This document shows, piece after piece, positions 47,101 to 56,939 of a stretch of DNA of 64,000 nt (position 1 is the stretch's first letter; every line of letters starts with the position of its first letter). Below the pieces are notes generated by a model. It searched no databases. It was given only the letters and a program-made list of their open reading frames with translations, and was not told where the DNA came from. The stretch is from Actinernus sp. WN-2022 (lineage: Eukaryota > Cnidaria > Anthozoa > Actiniaria > Actinernidae). The stretch lies in contig JAOWCC010001599.1 in NCBI GenBank assembly GCA_030867875.1, positions 1 to 64,000 of the forward strand, written 5' to 3'. The position numbers were made by a program, and so were the translations under genes.

Positions 47101-50100
47101 AAGAAAGAAAGGAAGACAGATGGTAGCAGTAGATTGTGATATTTGTACATAAAGATTGCTATATGAAGGATTGTAAGATCAAAAAAATTAATAACCTCAA
47201 GAGCTTTAAACAAGGGACTGGAGTGATGATCAAATTTAGAGAAGGTAATTATTTGCATTGCTTTTTTTTGCAAAATAAAAATTGGCTGAAGAGTGGTCTT
47301 GTAAGTATTTCCCCATATAATTATTCCGTAAATCAAAAAAGGATATACATGTATTAAGGCATAACTAGTACAAACTCAAGAGAATGTTTGGTTTTATATA
47401 GTGACAAAGTTTAGAGAGGATACCAATATTTCTTCTGATTTTTTTTGCAATGCATTCAACTAATTATTAGTCTTTGTTTAAGTTTCTTGGAAATCGTTAT
47501 TACACTATTAGAAATGTTAATAGGGAGGACCAAAAGGTTTCCGAAACCAAGCCTGAGGATTATCTCCCTCATTTTGTTACTCCAGCTTTTATCTCCCTCA
47601 TTTTGTTACTCCATTCGACCTGATCATGACTGCAGAATACATGTGTACCCCTGAAAAATATGTCTTTCAAAATATTACTTATAAACTGTGCAAAAATTTC
47701 AATATTCTTTTGGGTGTATTCAGCCTTATTCTAGGATTGATTTGGGGCCAAAAATGGTTAGGGTTTTCCTTAATTTGGGGGTTAGGTTTTTAGAGGGTTT
47801 GTATGGAAAAGCGTAGAAAATGAATTATTAATAATATTCCAATGTGTGGTGTATTCTGCAATCGTTCCGCAGGTTCTAATAAAACATGAGTCCTTCAGAA
47901 AGAAAAAGTCACTTGAGCAATAATTTGTGTTCTTATTGATCCGTGTTCCGTTCGACCAATCTGGATTTTCCAAGTGCCTTCATGAAGTCACCGACTTAGC
48001 GACTTCGTACATTTGGTCTCAAAATAGATGTCAAGACTTTATTTCAACTTAATTGTTAAATCCACCAAACAAAGATCGCTTACTCTTATTCCTGCCATTA
48101 ATTCCATTTTTTAGATGAGTAATCACCTCAAAGTTGCATTTTCGAGTAAACCAGCAACTCACGGATGTAGGCAAATTTTGACACTAAGTTATTATTAAAG
48201 CTTAATTATAAAACAACACAAAAAACTTGAAAGAATTATCAAACTAGCCTCCTCCGCAGGCAACTCCTAATTAAAATCAAAAAAATCGAGACAAAATATG
48301 TGAAACCGGGCTTCCTGTGGCATAAGAGAGACTAGCAAGGATCTGAGGATGAAACAAATGAGGGGGGAGGGGAAGAAGGAAAAAAAGAAGGAGATGCCTG
48401 CCAAATATCGAGGTGTACAGACCGACTCCTGTTACGGACAAACTGAAATTCAGTCATGGTTAAATCTTCCAGCTTGGTTGGTTTCCCTGTGGTGACTTGG
48501 GCCTGGGTTAGCTTCTCATCTGGGTCTCTGTCTGAGTTTAGTCGGTATGTTTCTCCCGCTTCCCGTCACTCTCGTTCGGTCTGGTTTATTCCCCTCCCAC
48601 CCTCCCCATCCACACTGTGTGTGATTCAGTGTTGGGCTGGTCTGGTTGCCCTAGCAACCCTTTCAAGTCTTAAGGTATCAGGAGCCCTTCAAGAGCGCTT
48701 CCCGAAAACTTTCAATTACGCGCGTTAAATTCAAGAAAACCCCTACAAAGTATATATTTTCTGAAAGCTTAATAAACATAGATTCTAGAAAACAGCTTGA
48801 TTTTCCTCATAAGTAAATACTCTTTTATTTATTGTGATTTTAATCGAATTTGACCATACCTTATACCTGGAGCTCCTATTCCTCGGGAATTGGATGGAAA
48901 TCCACGCTGAAACGACTTTCATAAAGTAGAGATATTGATCTAAAAAAGGGTGTCTCAGTTTTCTGATATCTTCTTCCGTCGCGAAAACAATCAACTGCAG
49001 AGATCCGGAACACCTTTTTTAGGGGTTGAAGAACGAAACATGAAAGTATCTCAGGAACAAAACAATGCATAAAAAAACTGACACCCTTTTTTGGCAACAT
49101 ATTGATCTAGCCATATGCCAATTTTCAATCCGATCTATTAAAATCTAGAGGGACAGGAGCTTCGAATACATGCTACAAAACTTGCTTTTATAACGCCGTA
49201 AAAAATGATTTGAAAGTTTCCTGGCATTCCACTGAGGTTTGTTGACACAATTAACTTATCTATCATTAAGAATGTCATTTTTCCAGTATTTGATGTTGAG
49301 CAGTAGGTATAGGGGAACACGATACCATGTTGTTCATGAAAGCTAGCCGCATGCGATTTTGCGTGCTTCGGTGAAGGACTACGCAGACCACGATAAGTTA
49401 GCTCTTCGGTGCGATATCTTCGGTTTGAATATCGCAGTAGACAAGTTCAATTTTAGCGTTAAAATTGTCATGGTATTTCACAGAAATCATGAGTGCACAG
49501 AGAAGGCAAAGAAGAATAGAGAAACAGCCAAACCAGTACAATAACTGTTACGGAAGATCGTGTTAGGTTTCTGTTGTTCTTCGTCTTTGGCTATCGGAGG
49601 CGAAGTTACAGTCGAAACTTCGGGGCGAAGTTTATGGGCACTTGCACTCTTTCAACTTGGAATTGACTTTGCAGAATCTCCAACTTCTGCCCACTGATTA
49701 TAATATCAGCCAAGATCGCTTTCCGTCAGCATCGACTTTCGTTTCTTCACGGAAGAAAACGAACATAAGCCCTCCCTAGGCAGCTAGCTTCAAAATACGA
49801 ATTGAGCTATATATATATATATTATAAAACTATATTTTAGATATGATTTCTGTGAAACGTAAATGAATATTTGCAACTCAACGGCTTCGAGAAGAGCTAG
49901 ACGAGTGAGCGTTTTCGTGTTTATTTATAATAGTTCACATGTTTTTTCGCGGTTTCCATGAGAACGCTTCACAAGTGCTAATAAGCCGTTGACAGCCTGC
50001 TTTCCCGTCCATATTTCTTTTCGCCGTAATTTCTCGTTGAAAACAAAATGTTTTGGAATTTTATTTTCACTAAACTGTAGAATTCACTTTGAACATACTA

Positions 50101-53100
50101 AAAAATCAATAATATTTTTTTCACAAAAATGATCGCATGAAGGGCTCCTGATACCTTAATGTGCCATTTAGATGAATTAAGTATGGTAGAAGAGCACCAT
50201 TGGAATTAATTTTGGGTTCAACAAATTTGAATTAGGTGAGGCAGATGTATTAGGTGCAGCAGATGTTGCATTTTGCAACACTGGAAGCAGCGTTGATTCA
50301 AATGCTGCTCTTCTCATGTGCCAAACTAAATGCATTAATTATGCCACCTTGAAATTTAATTTTGCACTAATTTTCAAATCTATGTGTTCAATGAATTAAG
50401 TTCACCATCTGAATCAACTACCGTTAGCACTCCAACATCAAACTTAATGGTATAAAATTTGCCATAATTATGATAAGTTTGTTGTCGAAGTGGAAAGGTG
50501 AGGCAATCAAGGGAATGGTATACATTTCTTCCTGGATCTAAATTTGGACACATTTTTTCACAGGGTTGTCACAGGTTAGGGAAAGGTCAGGGAAAAGTCA
50601 GAAAAACATTTTTTTTTCAAGGTCAGGGAAAAACTGGTATTTGAAATTTTTTAGACTGTTGTTAGAAGGAAAGTCTGTAGAGTCTAAGAATCAAAGATCA
50701 GCTTGGTAATAAATGGGTTGAAAGGATGGCTGTAAAGGGTGGTTGGAGGCCATTGTTACATACATGTACATGTACAAGTGATTTCTTTGTGTATTTGGGC
50801 AGTGAAAATTGAAGTTGAGCCAGGGAAAGTCTAATCTCTGTGGCAACCATGTTTTATTTATTTTACCAATAGGCATGAACCTTTTGTTGACCAGTACAAT
50901 GATGTGAGAAAAAAGAATGTTTGTCACCTGTGGGCCAATACTTTACCTATATACAATGTAGGGTCAGCTGGCCACTTCAGGGACGACCAAAAATCTCTTA
51001 GGATCTGCATGTAGATAAATGCATGTTGTTTCCCATCCCTTTTAGGACAAGATATTTGGTGAAGCAGGCAGTACTGTTGTCATTGAAGAAAAACTTGAAG
51101 GAGAAGAATTCTCAGTAAGTCAATACATATAATTGTGATTTGTTTCCATTCCTGTGATTATTTAAACACTGTGGGCCGATTTAAACAAAGTCTAAAGTCT
51201 AGATCATGCCTATGTATTGTTTTAAGGTACTGTTCAATACTGACAATAGATAGATGGCATGTACGATTTTGGCTTAAGTTAAAAAATAGGCCCTATATGT
51301 TTATGTTGTTTCTCAAACCTGTCTAGAGGAATGACCAGTGTGTAAATTTGTAATTTCCAGCTATGGGGATGACAGATAATCCTAGATGTGTTGGCCAAGT
51401 GTATTGGTTCAGTGCCCAGGCTGTAATTAGGGACAGTGTTTGAGAGCTTGGTTGCCAGGTAATGTAACTGGGGCAACCAACCAGCCCATCAGACAAATGG
51501 GAGGAAGGGAGGGAGGGAGGGGAAACACACATCTACACACAAAGAATGCTAACACAATTAATTCCCAAAAACTCAGCACTTTGAAACACATACATGTACT
51601 TGCAAGCAATGTGATGAGCAACTGATGATGGTCAACTTGGTTTAAGATAAGAAGGGTGACTGAATAAAAAGACCCTGTATTTTGTGGAATGCTTTTTGAT
51701 CTATTTTACATAAATATATGTTTGCTATTTGTTTTCAACTGAGAATAGAATGGAATTTCATATTTGTTTTTCTTTCTTCTTAATCTTAATAGGTGTTAGC
51801 ATTCACAGATGGCAAAACTATTGCAATCATGCCACCAGCTCAGGATCACAAGACATTACTGGATGGTGATAAGGGTCCTAATACTGGTGGAATGGGAGCC
51901 TATGCACCTTGCTCACAGGTAACTACATACAGCGTGTTGATACAAGAACCAGCTGAACGGAGAATTCCTTACCAATCAGAGCGCATACAGGTTTCAATGG
52001 CCAGCCCTAGCTTTGTTCAGGTCTTTATTGTTGTTTAGCCACTAGTTTGTCAACAGCAGCCATGCAGTGGGCCAGTCATTTTGTCTATGTTCATGCTTTG
52101 CATGCAGTTGCCTGTTTCTCCATTCAGCTGGAATCTACTTTATGATCCATAAGACCATAGTTACATGTACAGAGTGGAATGGTTATGAAACCCAGTGACC
52201 TTCTTTGTTGTATGTCTTTATTTTTTTCAACCATGACCTTGCACAAAACAATAGATATTGGAATACATTATGAATCAATCAGCCAATAGAAATGTGGGTT
52301 CAGTCGTTCAGGGGATGCTAATGAACTATGACCGTGCAAAATCTTTTGTCTTGCCCCCTTCCAACCTAAATCACAGGGCCTTTATTACCCCTTTGAAGTT
52401 TGCTGGGTTTCCTATCCATTCCACTCTATTAATTATGATAAGACTTTATTTTTAGTTAATTAATTCAACGGGAAAAAGGAAAGAGATAAGGGTGTGCTTG
52501 TTATAAACCACTGTGGGAAGTAAGTCTACAGCTGTCTCACAGGACTGCAGTTAATGTTTTGAGTGTTCTTCATCAGATCTAGAGCTATCACTTATCTTCC
52601 AGCCAATGCTGGCCAAAACTGGATTTTTTAGTAATCTACAGTCAAACCCAAAACTTTTTCACGCATGGAAACGATATTGCTGAAGCGACTCGGCAATTGC
52701 TGATAGTCAACAGCAATTGCTGTTTTGAAAAACAGCAAACAGCAATATCGTTTTGCCGGCAATCAAAATATTGTTTTCTCAAAAACGATATCGCTTTTGT
52801 AAGTAAAATGGCAATTGCTGATTTACAGCAATTGCTGATCTTTCCAATTAGTTCGTACATTTGCTGATTCAAGTTATTTCTATTGTGATGTGTAACAAAA
52901 TTCATGCCACTGCCCATACTCAGGGTGTCTCGAAAACAGAGAAGTCCCGCAAGAACTTAATAACCCGTTTTTTTGCGGCACAGCCGCAAGAACACGCAAA
53001 AAGTAAAGAAGTGGATAATCCGCTCTTTGCGGCTCAACCGCAAGAACACTCAGCAAGTTAAATAATGCAAAAGGTTTCAAGGTAATGCAAGAACTTCGAA

Positions 53101-56100
53101 ATGCGAGTACAATGCATAATATCAACGCTGCGCTGGTTTGTTTACAAGTGTGTATGGCAAATTTATTTATAAAGACTTTCGGTAATATTTTTGATTAACT
53201 TATTTTCAAAGACATTTAAATGTTTTTAACAATTTGCTTTCATTTATGGTAGTGATATTGTTTCTTTCGTTTTGCCAGGTTCCTTGATTTTGCAGTTCGA
53301 TCCACCTTTTTTGATTTGCACGTTTACCGATTATTGTTGAGTTGATCGCAATATGCAAATTACCACTTCTTGTTGACCTTCAAAGTTTTGGGAAGACTAG
53401 TCTGATTAAAGCGCATTTACTTCAAAAGGAGGAAAAGGATTCCACTAACCCAGTAGAAGTTTTCTGGTAAGAGTATAGTTTTGCACATCTCCCATTACAT
53501 ACTTGGCTTCAAAACTCTATTCACATTCTCAGAAAGTGCAGCGATCAAAAATGAGACTGACACGTTCACGCCTGACTGATTGCACGTGGAGAAATTCAGA
53601 CTCCAACTTCAGATTTTATTTTCGAAAATATGCCCAGTTTCAGGAAAATCCACAATATTTTCAAACATGAAAAGGCCAGTCTGTGTCGATGTGGATACCA
53701 CTCGTATGCTCTTGGACTAAACAACTCAGAACACTTCACAAAATATGTTTTAACATATATATGATTAAAATTAGTCTCGGGAGGAGAATTTTTGCTTCTT
53801 AAAATCGCCACAATTGTATTTGAGAAAGCAGTTCTTTCGAAAGTTTGTCGATGTATTACAGTATTGTGAAAAATTCGTGCAAAATTCATGCAAACGTATT
53901 TTGACGAATTTCGCTCTTTGTTCCTACGAATGCCGCCAAAATTTCGGGCAAAAAGTCAAGATTCTTAAATATTATTCAAAAACTCATGAATAATTAATTT
54001 GTCCAATCAGATGAAGCAAATCAGTCACGTGCATGCTCCTTTATACATGATAAAATCTCATCATTCTAAAAGGCCCGCGGAGGGATTTGAATTCTGTCCC
54101 AGGGGGAAACTGGGTTAATGATTGAGACAATGGAATTTCTATTAATGTTTCAGCTTTCTCATTGAATTGCTAATTAGGATGAACGTTTTATTTTTAAGAA
54201 TACTATAATGAACATGAAATTTTATATAAAGTTTCATCCTAATTAAGAATTCACTGATAAAGACCCAAAGATAGGAAAAAGTACACGGAACATAAGGTAC
54301 CTAGATAATAAATTTTGCACTAAATTTACTGATATCAGCAGACTACCGAGATACACAGATAATATTTTTAAAATGAAGTTATCCAACTACCATTACTTGT
54401 TTACCGAGCCACTGTTTAGTTCCAATTATTAAACCAAACTCAAAGCCGTAAAATTATAAAAACGTGCATTAAACTTACATATTTTGTGCCGGAGTCAAAA
54501 AGTTAGAGTCTGCCGTCATGTCAGTCACATCGCTTTCCAAGTCTTCAACTTTATCGAGGTAAACCACGACACCAAATCCTTCAAGTGCAGATTCTTCTTG
54601 CATTGCGAAATGCCGCTTCAAACAACATAGTATGGTAATTTCTTCATGTCATTCCCTTGAGATGTTCGTAATTGCAGGCGGTGATTACTCGAATATTTTG
54701 CATGGCGTTGTGAATACAAAGGTTCAATGGTTCATTAAGTAACCATTCCCTTGACATGTGCATCTTTCTTTCATTGCATTCTTAAAGCGTTTTTGAAGCC
54801 GTTTAAAACACTCACAGCACGTGTTTGATCAAGTCTAAAAATTCTCGGGCTTTGCCCACGAATTTTTAAACTTGATAAAACACTGCTGTTCGTGTTTTAA
54901 ACAGTACATAAAAGTCCCGGTCAATCGTGAACATGTCAGCCAGATGCGTGTCTCATTTCTGACACAAATACCGCAGAGGCGCAATTGATTTCCATTTACG
55001 CGAACTGACTGATCTGATCCGATGCATTAAAGCTCTTTTAATTAAAAAGGAATTGCACTTTCCCAGTATAAGTTTTCTGGTAAGAGTATAGAAGTTTTTG
55101 CACGTCTTTCAATATGACAAAAGTTACTTCAAAACTCTGTTGATGTTTTGTAAAAAATCAGACTGACACGTTCACGCCTGACTGATTGCACGTGGAAATT
55201 CAGACTTGCGTATATTATTATACGCAACCATTTACAAAGATTTCTGCCGAACCTTTTAATACTAGTAACAAGACAAGGATCTGCCGTAAATGTGAAACAA
55301 CACTGAAGCAAAAGTTTATTTGGTGTTATGCTTTGCGCTGAGCGAGTGAGTCAAGCTTTAAAGCGGGCCACGCACCGCCGGTCTGGGAACTACATTTGTA
55401 AGCGAGCAGCCGTTGTTTTGTTTATTTTACGGCTCACAATATTTCGATAACTGCATGGTCCGAATTTACTTGAAAACTTTATGCAATGACTTTCGCAAAG
55501 ATCTGGAAGGCTGGCGGATCTGAATATTATTGTGGATATAGGGATAACGTTTACAGAATTGAACACTTGTTCTGAAGTTTTGATGTGCGATTTATAGTAA
55601 CGCATTCCTTTCGTTTATTACCCTTCCGGCCTTCGATGTCTGTACATTCTAAACAGCAAATTGCTGTGCAGCAATTGCTGTGCAGCAATTGCTGTTTCAA
55701 TAACAGCAAAACGACATTGTTTTTGGGAAACGGCAATATCGTTTTTGAGAAACAGCAATATCGTTTTTGAGAAACAGCAATATCGTTTCTGCCAACAGCA
55801 ATATCGCTAAATGTTAACCACAGCAATATTGTGAAAAAGTTTTGGGCTTGACTGTACATGTATTGTGTAATACAGATAAAGGTCTGCATAAACAACTGCC
55901 TATTAAGCATAATGTACATACATTTTGTAAATGTATATGGGATGCTAGCTATTAAACACTTTGTATTCAGATTCTTTTATTGCCATGAATATTCATATTG
56001 TAATACCAGCTAGTAAGCTAAGTTCAGATTGCTTGCAGGGCTTGAAATTAAACAAAAGCTCTATTCGCATTTTGCGACTAGTTATGAAAATTTTGGTTGC

Positions 56101-56731
56101 AAGTTTACAATTTTTAGTTGCAAAAAAAAAGAATCTAGCTGTCTTATGACAAAAATCTGTGCCTGCGGTATATTTTGAAAAGAGACCACTTTAAAATAAA
56201 GTATGAGCGAAGGTTTGTGTTGACCACTTGATTAAAGGGAAATAAAAAGAGGAAAATGAAGGTAAATCGTTCAAGATTTTGCTGAAAAGTTATAAAATAT
56301 CAATGAAGCATAGCACACAAGACTGTTGGACATTTTATTAATTAATTTAGGTAAAAACTAGTTGCAAAATGTGTGACTGCCGGAAAAGTTTTAGTCACAA
56401 GTGTCGGTCGCAATTTTAAGCCCTGGCTTGGACGTACGATCGAGAACCTATAAAGATTAAGATACATGTACATGTACAAGATTAAATAATAGTAATTAAA
56501 CTAAAAGTAGTTTGGCACAGTTTGCTACGAATTCTCTGACAAAACAATTGCAATTTTTCTTTTAGGTAACTGAGGACATTAGAGAGATTATAAAGAAGGA
56601 TGTTTTACAAAAAGCTGTTGACAGCATGAGAAATGAGGGTTTTCCTTATGTTGGTGTCCTGTACGCTGGTATAATGATGACTTCTGATGGACCAAAGGTG
56701 CTGGAATTCAACTGCCGATTTGGAGATCCAG
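32171..56731 (+). CDS. GART: GART, GARS (phosphoribosylamine-glycine ligase) part, exons 1-4; continues beyond window
   Basis: Phosphoribosylamine-glycine ligase makes GAR from phosphoribosylamine, glycine and ATP, step 2 of cytosolic purine synthesis. In animals it is the N-terminal part of the trifunctional GARS-AIRS-GART protein. Exons: 32171-32716 (residues 1-182), 51046-51114, 51793-51918, 56566-56731; all GT-AG, phases 0,0,0 then 1, giving 302 codons so far. Visible: [12 protein letters not shown] (9-20) and PGNAGT of the N domain, [21 protein letters not shown] in the ATP-grasp fold, [23 protein letters not shown], and [10 protein letters not shown] near the end of exon 4. These match the human protein block by block. 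The start is the first ATG after upstream non-ATG codons. Intron 1 is 18.3 kb and packed with transposons; introns 2 and 3 are 0.7 and 4.6 kb. The next exon (E-T-Q block expected) was not found before 64000, so AIRS and GART domains lie to the right. A monofunctional ligase cannot be excluded. Confidence 0.93.
33110..33560 (+). repeat. Dispersed repeat, inverted copy at 43010-43460
   Basis: AAAGTGCAAGTA, CTTGAAATTCCTT and GTGACTTTCYRCTGACAATAATT-type words occur here and, inverted, at 43010-43460. The two copies are clearly diverged, so they are old members of one family rather than ends of one element. Confidence 0.6.
33790..34245 (+). mobile_element. LINE C-terminal fragment
   Basis: The plus-strand frame at about 33840-34082 reads [20 protein letters not shown] and [14 protein letters not shown], the conserved C-terminal end of reverse-transcriptase ORFs of CR1-like LINEs. 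An AT-rich tail (ATTATTATATTATT) follows. Confidence 0.7.
35659..36404. mobile_element. Harbinger-like MITE (AGGTCCTGTTACAC)
   Basis: The ends AGGTCCTGTTACAC and GTGTAACAGGACCT, both followed inward by TTTTTCTTGCAACTTGCA-type sequence, are flanked by TTA on each side (35656-35658, 36405-36407). A 3-bp TWA target fits the PIF/Harbinger group. It has no transposase. Confidence 0.7.
36907..40389. mobile_element. Harbinger-like TIR element with TAA target
   Basis: The ends GGGAGCACGTCCAAATATCGG and CCGATATTTGGACGCGCTCCC are flanked by TAA (36904-36906, 40390-40392). Next to both ends, GGAATCGGATCCGAT-like words are repeated. The inside includes the shared internal module (about 37340-37980 and 39290-39640) and the GC-rich insert 37990-39295. 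No transposase is recognised. Confidence 0.7.
37990..39295. repeat. Element with GGGGCGAAATCGCTAGTGAATTCGCC tandem ends
   Basis: At 37990-38140 there are about four tandem units of AATTCGCCCCCCCGGGGCGA plus ATCGCTAGTG; at 39185-39295 similar units stand inverted (GGGGGGCGAAATCGCTAG). The two GC-rich ends frame about 1 kb of AT-rich DNA. It splits the module found at 44580-44620, where GCCACGCACCGCCGG is uninterrupted. Confidence 0.65.
42110..43010. other. Intron DNA without visible gene
   Basis: AT-rich GART intron 1 sequence 5' of the minus-strand LINE. It ends with AAATAAAAAGTGTTGTTGTTGTT near 42920-42945, like a LINE 3' tail on the plus strand. No coding frame is recognised. Confidence 0.4.
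43811..45387. mobile_element. Mariner-type non-autonomous element
   Basis: The ends CAGTATTGTGCAAAAGTCAT and the inverted GACTTTTGCACAATACTG are flanked by TA (43809-43810, 45388-45389). The subterminal zones are rich in TTTCGACGAATTTCG and ATTTCG words. The inside holds the module also found at about 37340-39640 and 54900-55640. No transposase was recognised. Confidence 0.75.
45397..45860 (-). mobile_element. LINE C-terminal fragment with zinc-knuckle motif
   Basis: The minus-strand frame reads [17 protein letters not shown] and [20 protein letters not shown], the Cys-rich block found at the C-terminal end of reverse-transcriptase ORFs in many invertebrate non-LTR elements. The 5' border (45780-45860) recurs inverted at 47490-47546. 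Confidence 0.6.
45977..46698. repeat. Foldback element (CCCAGGTTGAGAATCTTG) with nested palindrome
   Basis: The ends CCCAGGTTGAGAATCTTG and CAAGATTCTCAACCTGGG are inverted, followed inward by CAAGATCTTGC. A second palindrome at 46508-46652 (TGTCAAACAC ... GTGTTTGACA, with CTTTCATCAGGG) is nested inside. Minus strand 46390-46280 has A-box- and B-box-like motifs (GGTTCGAACTCC), perhaps a tRNA-derived SINE. Confidence 0.65.
46870..47460 (-). mobile_element. LINE reverse transcriptase C-terminal fragment
   Basis: The minus-strand frame reads [22 protein letters not shown] and [22 protein letters not shown], closely like the C-terminus of the LINE at 34691-35005, so it is another copy of that family. 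It is truncated at both ends. Confidence 0.75.
48674..50155. mobile_element. piggyBac-type element (TTAA target), GGTATCAGGAGCCCTTCA ends
   Basis: GGTATCAGGAGCCCTTCA and TGAAGGGCTCCTGATACC are exact inverted ends flanked by TTAA (48670-48673, 50156-50159). An inner hairpin stands at about 48920-49110 (TTGATCTAAAAAAGGGTGTC). No transposase frame is recognised, so it is non-autonomous. Confidence 0.8.
50160..51045. other. GART intron 1 end, no gene visible
   Basis: AT-rich sequence with a short AGGTCAGGGAAA repeat at 50570-50630. Nothing else is recognised before the exon 2 acceptor (51045). Confidence 0.4.
52639..55854. mobile_element. Mariner-type element with CAGCAATATCG subterminal repeats
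   Basis: The ends CAGTCAAACCCAAAACTTTT and the inverted AAAAGTTTTGGGCTTGACTG are flanked by TA (52637-52638, 55855-55856). Both subterminal zones hold many AGCAATATCGTTTT and CAGCAATTGCTG words. The inside carries a fragment of the 43811-45387 family (about 53855-53960) and the shared module (about 54900-55640). It lies in GART intron 3. No transposase is recognised. Confidence 0.75.
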
Positions 56732-56939
56732 GTAATTCTCATGTAATATTAAGGTTACCGGATACCTTCACAACGAAAAAGATGGGGGGGGGGATGTTTT
56801 CCCACAGAACATAGTTTTAGTAGACTGTATTTTCATATACATGTACCAAAATCTCCATTTAAAAAGACAATATTGACAGAGAAATATAGCAAAAGGAAGT
56901 TTTTAACCAGAAGTTAAACTCATAGGCATAAGATGAGCT

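Noticed and set aside
48456..48728. ORF of 90 codons ending in a TTAA element
   Set aside because: It crosses the transposon border and shows no domain; not a gene.
52960..53060. Short CRISPR-like direct repeat (GCGGCACAGCCGCAAGAACAC)
   Set aside because: Only two imperfect copies in a eukaryotic transposon; no array.
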